Below, piece by piece: positions 11,346 through 22,119 of a stretch of DNA of 64,000 nt. Source of the stretch: Zoroaster sp. YZ-2022 (taxonomy: Eukaryota > Echinodermata > Asteroidea > Forcipulatida > Zoroasteridae); the NCBI GenBank assembly GCA_029582265.1, contig CM055816.1, forward strand, positions 35,165,049 through 35,229,048, read 5' to 3'. A model generated the notes under the pieces. That model saw only the letters and a list, made by a program, of their open reading frames with translations. It did no database searches and had not been told where the DNA came from. Position 1 is the stretch's first letter. Each line of letters begins with the position of its first letter. Both the position numbers and the translations under genes were made by a program.

Positions 11346-12038
11346 CAGAGTGATGAATTGTCTCTAAGAATTTGGCTCGTTTCGGAGCGACTGTCCCTGT
11401 CGAATGTGCATGTAAAAGTAGATTTTTCGGTAGGTTTAACCATAGAGCTACATGGTTTAACCCTAACCATGCTAGGGTAACTATCTTATCACCCTGTTGA
11501 ATGCAACGACATACAACAGTGGTCAATGATCAAGCCCTGCTAGGTGTAACAAGATCCATGTGTGAGATCTTGTTGCACCTACACTGTAGCAGTGAAGGGT
11601 TCAGTAAACATCAATACAGGCATTTTACGAATTGGAATAAAGTTTGACGCTTGGGCTTTACCAAAAGGATAATAACCACTTTTGAGTGTTGCCATATGGC
11701 TCAGTCCTTTATCGCCCATGGCCATGCCCAAAACCGGTCATTATCCTGCTGTTAAAGACAGTGTGGCTATCTTTTACCAGGGGTGTACATGTAATTTGAC
11801 AAAAGTAAAAAGTCCTGAAAAATTAATAGCGGGCCTGGGTCTCCCTTTAGTCTAGAGAACAAAGTGCACTGAACCTCCTGGATGTTAAATTTTTTGAGGA
11901 TTTACAGACTCTCCACATCCCCACAAAAAAAAACTAGAGAGTTTTTAAAAATCCTGATATCTGGAAAAATCTTGAGAAATCACAAACCTGCATATTTCAT
12001 TTACATATTCTTTGTGTATCTGCTTTTAAGGTACTTAC
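11346..12038. other. Intron, diverged foldback repeat, no gene seen
   Basis: Positions 11630-11765 hold a decayed relative of the 8215-8342 palindrome. The hairpin pair GTGTAACAAGATCCATGTGTG / GAGATCTTGTTGCACCTACAC occurs at 11539-11585. No coding signal. Confidence 0.5.
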
Positions 12039-12365
12039 CAGTGACATCCAGTGTAACCATCACAGATGGGTATGGAGCCTGTGACTCTGTAGTGTTTGCT
12101 TCACACTTCACCTTCTGTCTGTGGTTGCCTCTCACAGGAGTGAATGTCCAGTTGTCTGTTGTGTTGACCAAGCCGTTACCTCCTCCAGGGGTTGGGTCGA
12201 TGGTGGATTGCATTTCATTATTAAGAAACCACTTGATAGTTGCTGCTGGTCTGGTTCCCTCTACCAAACATGTAAATGTGTGTTCAATAAGCTCTTCAAC
12301 ATCTGCTGAATCCCCAAGTGTTCCACTTGAATCAGAGAGCAACATAGCCAAGGAATTTGGCGGCA
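12039..12365 (-). CDS. Ig exon 3, left copy
   Basis: A 327-bp phase 1-1 exon with acceptor ACAAAG and donor GTAAGT. It encodes one Ig domain beginning VPPNSLAMLLSD, with strand-B cysteine in HTFTCLVEGTRPAATIKWF, DNWTFTP, and strand-F cysteine in KVKCEANTTES, ending SVMVTLDVTG. It has N-glycosylation sites (NTT twice). It is paralogous to exon 5. The frame is intact here; the right-arm copy is 3 bases shorter overall, with two separate frame-changing indels. Confidence 0.9.
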
Positions 12366-13104
12366 CTTTGTAAAAAGGGAAAGCAAAATAAAATTAAACT
12401 TGCAATGTTTACACAGAACAAAGCAGTGCTTCGAGATCTGCAAATAAGATTATATATACATACATTTCGCATACCCACATGTACATTTGTTTATGTTGTA
12501 AGGGGCTTTCACATTTTTTTGTACAGTGACACTGCACCCAATTTTGTTAAATTTCTTGTAAGCAACTGATAAGCATTATCATTCATGTAGCCATGATGAA
12601 CTGCTGATGGTACATACACATGTACTGTACTTGTACAGGAGCCAGACAATTTCTCCTTAAGTTTCAGCCTACAATGTACATGTTCAGTATAGTTTGTTCA
12701 CTTCAACCTCACCCCAGTGGTCTAGCTCTTTCCCACCACTAGACCCTGGTAGCATGAGCGCAAATTTTCACATCATACTGACACAATAAAAGTGCTATGT
12801 ACAATTATGGCTTCAATTTATCACTGCATATAAGTTATACATATTTATTGAGAAATATAAGTTGATGCGTTTTTAAATTTCGTGAGTGTATATAAAAATT
12901 TAAAAGAGTATTATGTGTACCATACATGTACATGTAATGTACATGTTTAATATTAGATAGCACTGGCAAAGATTAATCAGAACAATGAGCCCATTAACTT
13001 AAATGTTCCCGTTTTAAAATGAATTAAAACAAATTATAAGTGATACATGTATTACTGCTGGTTATACACTGATGAATACACAATAAAAACACGAGAGACT
13101 TGAC
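12366..13104. other. Intron, no gene seen
   Basis: AT-rich with TACATG patches. Nothing recognisable. Confidence 0.5.
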
Positions 13105-14160
13105 TGACGTTTTGTCACAGCTCAAAACTGGCTTTATTGTATGAACTCGGGCATGCTTTTGCCCATATCAATTAATTAGCCAAAACGGGCAATTTGCCCA
13201 AACCAAGGTAATTACAAGAAAGCCGGGCAATGTTTGCCCCTAGGTAATAATAAGTAAACAAACAAGGGCAGGCTTGCCCATCACAAAAACAGACAACTGT
13301 CCCAAAATAACCTCACAAAACCACGGGCAGATTCCACAATACATGTACATCACAAAATCACAGGCAACATAAAATCACAGGCAACGAGCGGCCCACTTAA
13401 AATCACGGGCAACGAGCGGCCCACTTAAAATCACGGGCAACGAGCGGCCCACATAGAATCACGGGCAACGGGCGGCCCACATAAAATCACGGGCAACGAG
13501 CGGCCCACATTAACTCACGGGCAACGAGCGGCCCACATTAAATCACAGGGCTTATCAAACCCCAACAATTCAATTAGACAATAGCAACTTTTACCAATTA
13601 GCTTACAGCCGTCCATGCACTTGAAAATTTCACCGCTTGAACCACCGGTTGAAATATTAGCCCCGACTGAACCGACGGGAGCTTAAACCATGCTTACAAT
13701 TTCGGCTGTACTCAGTAATAATAATTAGTAGTAATCTTACAAAATGAGGCAATGTGAGACCTTATCCCATACAAAACAGGCCGCACGCCATAGATGTATC
13801 CCCCTCAACTGGACCCATGGCCGTATCAGTGAAATATAACATACATATCGAGAGACATTGACATTGGGTCAGATGCAAAGTGAAAATTCCACTGTTTGAA
13901 CCAACAGTTAGAACAAGCCCAACTGAACCGTCGGGACTTACTTTGCGTACAGAGTTGTAATGTATGCACTGTTGCTGCTATTATTACTATTATTATAATA
14001 ATTAATCATTAACTGAGTAAGCCAGTCACCACAAGTTCCTACAACACAACCCCAAGTGTACCCACAATATTAAAATTATAGTGTAAATAAATATGTAGAA
14101 CTGGCACAGCGCACTAGATATGGCCAATAACAATGCTCAATGCGCTTCACAGCTCAAAAC
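13105..14160. repeat. Compound repeat with GGGCAA and GAACC words
   Basis: Bounded by the direct repeat TCACAGCTCAAAAC at 13117 and 14147. Inside are many GGGCA(A/T)(G/T) words, a 28-bp tandem array (13361-13548) and two diverged copies, about 270 bp apart, of a block with GAACCACCGGTT / CCGACTGAACCGACGGGA. The end GCTCAATGCGCTTCACAGC resembles the GCGCCTTGAGC tail shared by the SINE and LINE here, so part is probably an old retroelement. No coding capacity. Confidence 0.5.
13361..13548. repeat. 28-bp tandem repeat
   Basis: About seven copies of TCACGGGCAACGAGCGGCCC plus ACTTAAAA, with minor changes. Copies 13381 and 13409 show the exact 28-bp period. Contiguous units without unique spacers, so not a CRISPR array. 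Mirrored at 37434-37610. Confidence 0.85.
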
Positions 14161-14566
14161 TTGAACCAAAATTACAAGGTTGGAGTAGGGGTGGAGGTGG
14201 GTTGAATGGTCTGGTTCAAAGAAAAGCTGTAACAAAAGTGAGCCAAATTTAATAATGACGCCCGCTCCAAAAGTTCCTATTGGCAAGAGCGGTCCTGATT
14301 GGTACAAACTGGCAACCCCCTGAAAACCTAAACAAAAATTTACCAACCAGAAAAAGGCCCGCGAACAAAATTGCCGCCTGCCAATGAACCCGGCAAACTA
14401 TACCGCATAATGAAGTACCTGGGGAAAACGCCCCTGGGCAAACCCAGCCCACGGCAAACTACACCAATGCAACAGAGGCAAAGAGGGCGCCATCCAGGAT
14501 GTGTATATTGCAGTGTATAAAGCATTTTATCATGAAGATGATAAAATGAAATAAACTTGATATTAC
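14161..14566. other. Intron, no gene seen
   Basis: Contains moderately GC-rich sequence with GGGCAAACC and CCGGCAAAC words that look repeat-derived. No domain recognised. Confidence 0.45.
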
Positions 14567-14896
14567 CTTTAACATCAATTATCACACTGACACTGATCCC
14601 AGAGTGGCCATCCTTGTTTATGGCTCTACACTGTAACATCTCTCCATGATGGCTCCATGTAGCTGATAGTGTAGCTGTACTGGTGCTTGTAGTAAATCCA
14701 TCGGCATCAGTGACATTATGGTTGTCATAAGATGTTAATACCTGACTCCCCACAGTCCAATTGATTGATGCCCCTGGGTTGATGTCTGGTACCCGGCATG
14801 TGTACTGACGCATTTCTCCTTCCACCAGATATGATGTACCACCGGTAGAGGGGTATACTCCAGTTGAATCAGATATGGTGATGATTGTTGGTAGTA
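14567..14896 (-). CDS. Ig exon 2, left copy
   Basis: A 330-bp phase 1-1 exon with acceptor ATTAG and donor GTAATA. It encodes one Ig domain starting LPTIITISDSTGVYPSTGG, with strand-B cysteine in RQYTCRVPDINPG, tryptophan in SINWTVGSQV and strand-F cysteine in EMLQCRAINKDGHSG. It differs from exon 4 at only about 11 residues, mostly at the two ends. The right-arm copy (36116-36432) is 13 bases shorter and frameshifted. Confidence 0.9.
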
Positions 14897-15243
14897 CTAA
14901 TAGAAATCAAAGAACGTTACAAAGGCTGATCAGGTCAGTTTGCTAGCATACGTCATTTCTAAATGATTGATAGTTTTTACAAAAATATAAAGTGATTAAA
15001 AACATTTTTTAATATTACATGCAACTATAGTGGTCCAAAATTGTTTGTGTACACATTTGACTTTAATCATAAACATTACCTACATAGTTTTACAGGCAAT
15101 TTATTTTCCTTCATTTCTGTGGGTAGGCCTTGATATAGCAAAATCATTCTTGACATTTTGAGAGAATCTATACTTAAGTTTTGTAATTGTTATGCTGCAT
15201 ACATGTACAGGATGCATGGTAAATTTTTAGTTTAAATACTCAC
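14897..15243. other. Intron between Ig exons 1 and 2
   Basis: Short 347-bp AT-rich intron, GT-AG bounded. Nothing else seen. Confidence 0.7.
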
Positions 15244-15633
15244 TGAAGACAACAAGATCAGTTGAATCAACTTCATCTACATGTGCTCCTACTGATGGTT
15301 TTACAGAAACTCTGCACCAGTATTTCCCATGGTCTCTGCTAAACTGTACTGCAAAAATGTCAAAAGTACTGATAGCATTGCCATTGTCTCGAGAGATCAT
15401 GAAGCTAGATGCGTCATTATAACCATTGTAAATATTTGGATATGTTACCGCATTAAAGAAATCTGCAATGGCATGTGTTTCTGGGTTAGTAATGGAGATT
15501 CCTTTGTACCACTCAAGATTAGAGAATGTGTAGCTGCTGTCAAGTATGGTGTAGGTACATGACAATGCTGTTGTGCTTCCTTCATTACTGCCATCAGACT
15601 TCAAAGTCACAGACAACTGTTGACCATCAGCAA
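15244..15633 (-). CDS. Ig exon 1 (V-type Ig domain), left copy
   Basis: A 390-bp phase 1-1 exon with acceptor TTCTTGTAG and donor GTGAGT. It encodes a V-type Ig domain: ADGQQLSVTLKSDGSNEG, strand-B cysteine in TTALSCTYT, tryptophan in LEWYKG, and the strand-F motif HGKYWCRVSV. The domain order puts it nearest the amino end among exons seen. The frame can be read upstream as a hydrophobic stretch (KVIFNLFLVV), but that stretch is the polypyrimidine tract before the AG and starts with GTG, so I treat it as intron rather than a signal peptide. The true first exon is not found. Confidence 0.88.
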
Positions 15634-16107
15634 CTACAAGAAACAAATTAAAAATAACTTTTAGCACAGAGGATCAATAATACTTGAATAATAAAAGTTT
15701 CATACACGACCACCATTACGGTGGTGTTCTGCTTTGTTTTCATTTGATACACTATCAAACTTCATGTTACAGTACATACATGTATATGTACACGTATGTG
15801 CATCAGTGTACATTAGGCAGTTCAGATTTCACTTTAAAAAAAAACTGTACCCTACTGCTTGGTTTCCCATGGTTTTGCATTTGAGAACTTCAAAAATCAT
15901 ATCCATTTTGGTCTTTGACAATGGGGTATGGCTTCTCAATTCATGTGACTTCTTAATAATGTGGGAAAAATAAACTGTAAGTTAGTATAATGTCTCTTGA
16001 AAGGCAAGTGACGGATGATCATTATTGGGTATATCAGCAACACTGGTGGCTGTCATCCAATGTATAAGTAGAAGAGTGCCAAAAAATTGTTTATCTTCTG
16101 TAGGTTT
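15634..16107. other. Upstream intron, no gene seen
   Basis: AT-rich with one TACATG patch. It is followed at 16100-16107 by the target duplication of the hAT MITE. Confidence 0.5.
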
Positions 16108-16312
16108 CAGCGGCGTAGCCATGACTTTTTCAGTGGGGGGGGCACAGGGGGCATTGCTTTTCAGTGGGGGACCCAGGGGGTTGGGTTTTTTCCCTTTTCT
16201 TTTTATTTTCTGTTTTTTGGGGCACTATGAGGATTTTTCGTGGGGGGCACCTGGGGGGCACTGAATTTGTGGGGGGCACATCCCCCCAGGCCCCCCCGTA
16301 GCTACGCCACTG
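16108..16312. mobile_element. hAT-type MITE with 8-bp target duplication
   Basis: The ends CAGCGGCGTAGCCATGAC and CAGTGGCGTAGCTACGGGG form the terminal inverted repeat. It is flanked by perfect 8-bp duplications GTAGGTTT (16100-16107 and 16313-16320), the target-site length of hAT transposons. The 205-bp body is G-rich (GGGGGGCAC) and non-coding. Mirror copy at 34710-34904 with the same duplication. Confidence 0.92.
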
Positions 16313-16620
16313 GTAGGTTTGTGTCATGGCATCATACCCGATTTCATTCCCAAACATAAATCTTTTCATGGAGTAGATGTTAATTGCCATCCACCTCACT
16401 GGATGTATTGCCCCTTGTCAGCTAAAGTGGATTCCTTTTAGGTCCACCAAGGAGGTTGCTCGTGAGCTCTGCCACCTCTATGGTCAGCTCAGACAGTAGC
16501 TTTGTGGGGTCTTGCTTGGAGAGGGAGGATGTAATGATGCCTCTTCTCCCAAAGCCAACTGTTCTGCCTGGTCCTAGTTGTCAGTGTGTTAAAGTTCTCC
16601 TTTTTAATCCCTCAGGACCA
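16313..16620. other. Unassigned stretch, no gene seen
   Basis: A 66-codon open frame on the + strand (16456-16656) runs into the next MITE and shows no family motif. The composition is less AT-rich than the introns, so it may be old transposon coding. Confidence 0.35.
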
Positions 16621-16914
16621 GCAGCCGATTTCACAAAACTTTATACAATTGCGTAAATCCACTTGCGTAATACTTTAGTGCATAAGTTGCGCAATGACTT
16701 CAATGATTTCATGAACCTTACACATTGTGTAAGTCGTAGACTTGCGCCAAAAAATGTTTGTTTTTGTTATGCATTATTTAGGACGTTGCACAGCTACAGT
16801 GTACATAGAGTTTTGTGAAATCAATTTTAACGATAAGGTGCGGCTGCGCAACATTTATGTTGCATAAATTTATGACATGGCGTAAGTTACGCACTCTTTT
16901 GTGAAATCGGCTGC
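16621..16914. mobile_element. MITE with GCAGCCGATTTCACAAAA ends
   Basis: Perfect 18-bp terminal inverted repeats GCAGCCGATTTCACAAAA at both ends. The 294-bp body repeats GCGTAA/TTACGC words. Non-coding; no clear target duplication. Mirror copy at 34112-34404. Confidence 0.8.
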
Positions 16915-17202
16915 AGGCCTCCTTCAACTCTTTGAACAATGGGTTTTCTGGACTCTTGATATTGTCAAACAGCTGCTCCCATACAGCACTAACTATGACG
17001 TATGGTGACGAGAAACCACGAAAAATACTCAGTTTCCTTCATAACTTCTTTTCTAGCAATTTGGCAGCTCCAATAATTAGAATACCAGTGTTACTATGTA
17101 GCTGTGGTGTCTGGTACCAGTGACAACATGGATTTTGTCAGGTCCCATGCTGTAAGCATCTTGTAAGCATCACAATGTGGGCATCAGCTTGTGATATGCC
17201 GC
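16915..17202. other. Unassigned stretch, no gene seen
   Basis: Read on either strand it gives short open frames without a recognisable family. It may belong with 16313-16620 to one old element split by the MITE. Confidence 0.35.
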
Positions 17203-18231
17203 TGGGCAATTCCACGCAAGTGCAACATGAGGGCCAAAATGTCAAAATGCTTATTTCTCAAATATCTTTTGCAAAATTAATAGGGTATATTCTGAACTTT
17301 CTAGAAATGAAAAAAAAATGTTCTAGACCAATTATTTTGTGAGTTACAGCACTCTGAACTTGACACTATGTTTATGCCACTAATCGTAGGTAAGAACACA
17401 AAACTTATTTCTTTTGATATTTTTCATTAATCTAATGATATTTAATTTATTTTTGTGTTAAAATAACAACTCTCAGTGTCTATTTTTAGGAAAATAACTT
17501 TTATTTATATGAAATTAATGTTAGGTTACCCAGGATGTGCTGTCAAAATAACGCTTAGGCTTAGTGTAATGTCAGTCACAAAAAACGAAAAATTTTCCCA
17601 TAAAAGCATACAGGATACAGGACTTTATTATTTTCTTAGTATGGGGTCTGGGTTGGGCAATAATGTTATCAAGTGGGCAAATAATTGTTATTTAAAGATT
17701 TGGTCAATTGAACAAAAGTGTAATGTCAGTCACGATATTGTAATGTCAGTCACGTTATTACATAAGTCAATGGAAGAAATTTTCAACAGTTGATGGACTG
17801 ATAACTTGTCTATTACCCACAATTCAACTTAATGAAGCTCATATAATCCTGAAACAATGCTCTTGGATCCATCATAATTTGTATTTTTAATCCACCATCA
17901 TTCATCTTATACGGGTAAGTGAATAACATATGGAGTTTTTTGTGATACAGAGTGCTGGTTTGATGGGAAGGACGACTGTTTTGTGGAGTATTTTACTTGT
18001 ACATGTACATGTATTATTTAGTATCCTCAATTTACCCTAAATGACGCACCTAAGGTTATATAATCAACTCGACGCTAACTTACAAATGAAATTAGCAGTT
18101 TGGTGTTCCAGTTTGTTTCAATGAAGGATTCTCTTGTAAAATGCTGAATTTCAATGCATGATCATACGCCTTGAGCGCCGTTTTTTGAGACGCACAGAAT
18201 TGTGGTCATCAGAAAATTGATGTTGGTATAC

Positions 18232-19262
18232 TGGGCCGGATAAATAAAAAGTAGCAATTGCTTTTACTAGTCATTTTCTTAAATCTTCATTAATAAAAGT
18301 GAGCAATTACTTGCAAGTAATTGCTTCCAGTAGTTAGCAAAAGCAATTGCTATGATTTTTAAGCAATTACTAGAGAGATTAGCACTTGCTTGGAAGCATA
18401 TAAATAAACCATACTTTTTACTAATGACTTGTAGCACTTGCTAATATTTTTACAAGATACTAAATGAGGAGCTTACGCATTTGCTAACACTTGCATGTTG
18501 CATTACTCCTGCCATCATGGCCGAGTTTATGCATGTAAGGGAACATGAAAAGGTGTACAATGAAAGAATAAATCGTGATGAAGTCAATCCTACCAGATAC
18601 CGGAAATTATTTCTGTTCAATTTTGAAAATTTGGAGTGGCTAGCAGCAGTCGAAGTACTTGGTTTGAAATGGCGCATGGCATCTTCGTAATAGTCGGGTT
18701 TTCATCCCCTTTGAAGATGTTGTACAGATCTTGTTCCCATGGAACCAAAACAATCTTCCTATTTCCTGTTTGCATTCCATCTGTTTTCTTCTTCACTTGA
18801 CTTTTCATGTTTGCTATCTTTTTCAAAATTTGCTTCTCATCCATGGCTTTACCTGTGTTGGTAGCAATTGACATTTGTGCTTTTTTAAGTGCATTTGCCT
18901 TCATGTCTTTTACCCCCGCAACTGACTTTTTCTCGATTAGAACAGGGTACTCTTTGATTATACTAACGAACAGTTCGTTCAAAGATTGCTCACTATTTGT
19001 ACCCTCCCAATTCTTCGGCAGCATCCATGTTGCTAACACATGCCTCATATACAACCACTAGGCTAATCGGAACTGACCTCCCATCATTGTTATACCCATA
19101 AGCAATTGCTAACCCACCCAAGCAACAGGTGCTAGTCAAAGAAGAAGGTTATTTATACATTTTTAAGCAATTGCTTAACCTTGAGCTTTTACTTGTTAAG
19201 CAATTGCTATTGCTTGAGCTTTTACTAGATAAGCAATTGCTAACTTTTATTTATCCGGCCCA
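18232..19262 (-). mobile_element. 1.03-kb DNA transposon with TGGGCCGGATAAAT ends
   Basis: Perfect TGGGCCGGATAAAT terminal inverted repeats, followed at both ends by many AGCAATTGCT palindromes (near 18255, 18340, 19100, 19163, 19198, 19232). The related sequence at 22672-22760 lacks it, giving an empty site: TTGGTATA then ATGACTCACC run on there, whereas here the element sits between them. It encodes only one small protein (next entry), so it must borrow a transposase. No clean target duplication is visible. Confidence 0.85.
18617..19054 (-). CDS. Myb/SANT-like DNA-binding protein of the nested transposon
   Basis: A 145-codon open frame on the - strand inside the TGGGCCGG element. Residues about 25-90 (LNELFVSIIKEYPVLIEKK, then ILKKIANMKSQVKKKTDG) have the three-helix pattern of the Myb/SANT, MADF and Zeste-like DNA-binding domains that transposon-encoded adaptor proteins often carry. 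A following GNRKIVLVPWEQDLYNIF segment is unplaced. The natural start is probably the ATG of an MDAAEEL reading just upstream, in another frame here, so an indel separates them. It could bind the AGCAATTGCT subterminal repeats; that is inference. The right-arm copy is broken into two frames (31920-32430). Confidence 0.55.
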   Translation of the reverse strand: MYMRHVLATWMLPKNWEGTNSEQSLNELFVSIIKEYPVLIEKKSVAGVKDMKANALKKAQMSIATNTGKAMDEKQILKKIANMKSQVKKKTDGMQTGNRKIVLVPWEQDLYNIFKGDENPTITKMPCAISNQVLRLLLATPNFQN

Positions 19263-21499
19263 ATGACTCACCCCAAACTGTTAAAGTTGATGGGGGCACA
19301 GAAAATGTACCCAAGAAGAAAAACAGTTGAAATCATGTTTCATCTTATTCCAGATGGTTGTAAAATTGTTTTTAAACTTTAAAATATTGTTTTCGATTTT
19401 TAAAATAAAATGGTATAATTTGGAGAAGCTCTCAAAACTTGTAATCAATATTCTTGAAAGACCAATAAAATGGAAGGTGGTTAAATTTTTTGCAAAAAGT
19501 ACTTTAAAATTTTGTCAAATAAAATATTAATGTTTCATTTTCTCAATAGTTTTCCACTACCGTTGAAATAAACACCAATGAATTAAGACTTAAGTAGTCT
19601 TCGTTTGCTTCTTCTATAAGGAATGTGTCCAATTTGAGGATCAGTATTTCTTTAAAAAATCATTGCAAATGCAAAGCATTCATATATTTTGGTTTCCACA
19701 GACAACAGCTTGTTGACGGCATTGAACAATAAAATCACAGATGTTCATGGAAGATAACGTGCGGTCATGCAAGTCTCTTACTATTTGTTTCTAGTAAAAT
19801 CAGTGGTTAAACAACTTTTTCCACTTTCACAAGCACAACTTTCCAGTAAATCATACAATTTCACTAACATTTTTATTTCTGTAATAAGCACGACTTAGAT
19901 AAGTTTATGCAACCAATAATACACCATAGTTTTGTAAGTTTTCCGAGAAATGCTAAGCCAAAGGTAGGTGCGTCATTTCACTAGTGCGGCGAATTACGTA
20001 TATGGACGATACAGTAAAAACTTAAAGAAATGTAAACTAATCTGCTACTACACCAAGCTGTAGATTTACAAAGTGGTGTGTGTGTGTGGGGGGGGGGGGT
20101 GTGGTTCAACTCTAAATTATATGTAGATTTAATAACAATGTGGTAACATAATTTCTTGGAACCTGACCACAATCTGACAATGTTGGTGTTTTGTTTGCTG
20201 TACATCATGTGGCCTCTACTTAGACCGTCGCTAAGTACATTTTATACATAGTACATGTAGATCGGTTCCTGAACTACATGTATACATTTTTCTCAGCGAT
20301 AGTAGATACCGCATGGTGTACTGCAAATTAAAAACAAAACTAGAATCTTATACCTGACCACGTTGAATATTGCTCACCGGCTAGGATGGGAGAGTATGTG
20401 TAAACAAATGTAGGCACGTATTTGTAGCACATATATCCAAATACAAGTTACAACAATGCTTAAAAATTTTGAAATAGCAGTTTTACATGTCTTGTCTTCT
20501 CTCAATTCTTTCATGCATGTGAAAAGCAACACGTCTGTTATTTTACTGACAAAGACTATTTTATTAAAAAGGGGAGCACCTATCTCTTCCTATCCATTTT
20601 CTTCAATGAAAACTGCCTCCCGAATTCAGCTTGTATTTTATACATTTCATAACATTTAATGTATGTTCCAACCTTTAAACATCTTAAAATTATAATTATT
20701 CCTTTAAAAAGAGCATAAACAGTTAATTGATACTTCTCTTGTTGACAGAAAATTTATCGTGTTAGTGTTAAATTGTTGTTACTGTTAACAGGTGTTATGA
20801 ATCTAATGCGTAATGTCAGTCACGGAGGTAAATTTGCATATTTGTTGAAAAATTCATGAAGAGTTTTTCCCATCTTACTACATGCGTTACTTACCCTTTT
20901 AGCTATAATGTTCATATGGTTTTAGATCTGCAGCACGTTTAACTTGAAGAGAAATTTTTAAAACATGTTTGACATTTTTTGGTTGCGTCGCTTTTTGTAT
21001 TGTCAGTCACGGCAATAAACATCCCCCCCCCCCCCAGTCGGAAAAGCTGAACATGAAATTTCAAAGTTTCAATACTGTATTGTGTATTCAGGTCCTAGTA
21101 CCCCCATGCCAAACATGGTTCAGCTGGCTGTAATTGTTCAGACATCAGAGCTGATTTGATATTCAAATTTAGTAAAAACCGTAATGTCTGTCACGGTGGA
21201 ATTGCCCCACTGGAGTCAATGATAGTAGGAATTTAACCCCCTCATATAGCAGAGCACCAGAGCATGACCAGGATTTCCTTATTTATGTACTCCAATTGTA
21301 TCAGGAGATTCTGAGGCGGTTACTCAAGACATTTCTCCATAGATATTTGATACAACTTTTGGCGAAATACATGTACCATCCTCATCCAGGGTGTTGTAAA
21401 CTTTGAGATGAAAAAAAAGTCATTAACCCTAATCCCCTTGCTATTTTGGCTAAGAATCTTCCAGAATCTGCCAAAATCCAACAGTGTAGGTGAACATGT

Positions 21500-21905
21500 A
21501 AAATCTGCTATTCTTGAAATTGAAAAGTAGAAAAGTAGAAAAATGGATGTTACCAAAATGTTCAATCTACTTTTTAGGTGGAAGAAAAGCAGAAAAGTAG
21601 AAATATGCACTCGCCAACAACGTTCAATCTGCTTTTTCATTATTTAGAAAGCTGAAAAGCAGATGTCCACTTTTCGACCTCCATAACTGGCGGTCAAAAA
21701 GTGGACATCTGCTTTTCTGGTTTCCTACAACCAGAAAAGTAGATCGAACGTTTTGGACAAATCCATTTTTCTGCTTTTCTGCTTCCCAAAAAGCAGATTA
21801 GACGTTTTGTCACACAGTGGCCTAAAAGTGGACATCTGCTTTTCTGGTTTCCCACAACCCGAAAAGTAGATCGAACGTTTTGGACGAAACCATTTTTCTG
21901 CGGAA
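21500..21905. repeat. Repeats with GTGGACATCTGCTTTTCTGG, period about 126 bp
   Basis: GTGGACATCTGCTTTTCTGG occurs at 21701 and 21828, and CGAACGTTTTGGAC at 21747 and 21872. Inverted versions (CAGATGTCCAC at 21660, GTTCAATCTACTTTTTAGG at 21562) precede them. The inner edge of the inverted duplication (21588) and, in the right arm, the edge of the N gap both fall inside this repeat, so it may be where the assembly or the duplication turned around. Confidence 0.75.
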
Positions 21906-22119
21906 ATTTCACATGCCTGTGTACATGAACGTTAGCCACCAAAGCAAAAACAACATGTGGGAAATATCACTATTTTCAGGTAAAATTTTACATATATATT
22001 CATGGGTCTGGCGACCATCATGAGATTACTTAGAAACAGAAAATGTACTTTAACGGGCGAAAATAGAAAGGGAAATGGTGGAAAAGTGCAAATATTTTCA
22101 ACATATTAATTGTACGGCG
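21906..22119. other. Spacer sequence, nothing seen
   Basis: AT-rich, without repeats or coding signal that I can recognise. Confidence 0.4.

Larger units (their letters stand above)
17203..21209. mobile_element. 4-kb DNA transposon-like element with TGGGCAATTCCAC ends
   Basis: The ends read TGGGCAATTCCACG and, reversed, TGGGGCAATTCCACCGTG. Six copies of TAATGTCAGTCACG or close variants sit within about 550 bp of the left end (17567, 17721, 17741) and about 400 bp of the right end (20811, 20997, 21182), all in the same orientation. A second transposon (18232-19262) is nested inside. Short open frames remain but no transposase domain is recognisable. A partial second copy lies at 22672-27087 and the mirror at 29844-33827. 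No target duplication is clear and the superfamily is unknown. Confidence 0.7.
1..21588 (+). repeat. Left arm of 21.6-kb inverted duplication
   Basis: The reverse complement of this whole stretch reappears at 29451 to about 51990, with scattered substitutions and 1-20 base indels. The inner edge is precise: the sequence ending GAAGAAAA at 21588 pairs with the first bases after the N gap. The mirrored content includes six Ig exons, the hAT MITE with its target duplication, the SINE, the LINE tail, the TTAA MITEs and the 40-bp palindrome. The outer edge is lost in the minisatellite at the window start. This may be real, or two allelic contigs joined head to head; the sequence alone cannot decide. 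Confidence 0.93.

Noticed and set aside
15634..15667. Signal peptide and start codon directly before Ig exon 1 (reading KVIFNLFLVV)
   Set aside because: The supposed start is GTG, and the hydrophobic codons are the polypyrimidine tract ending in TTCTTGTAG. The exon begins after this AG.
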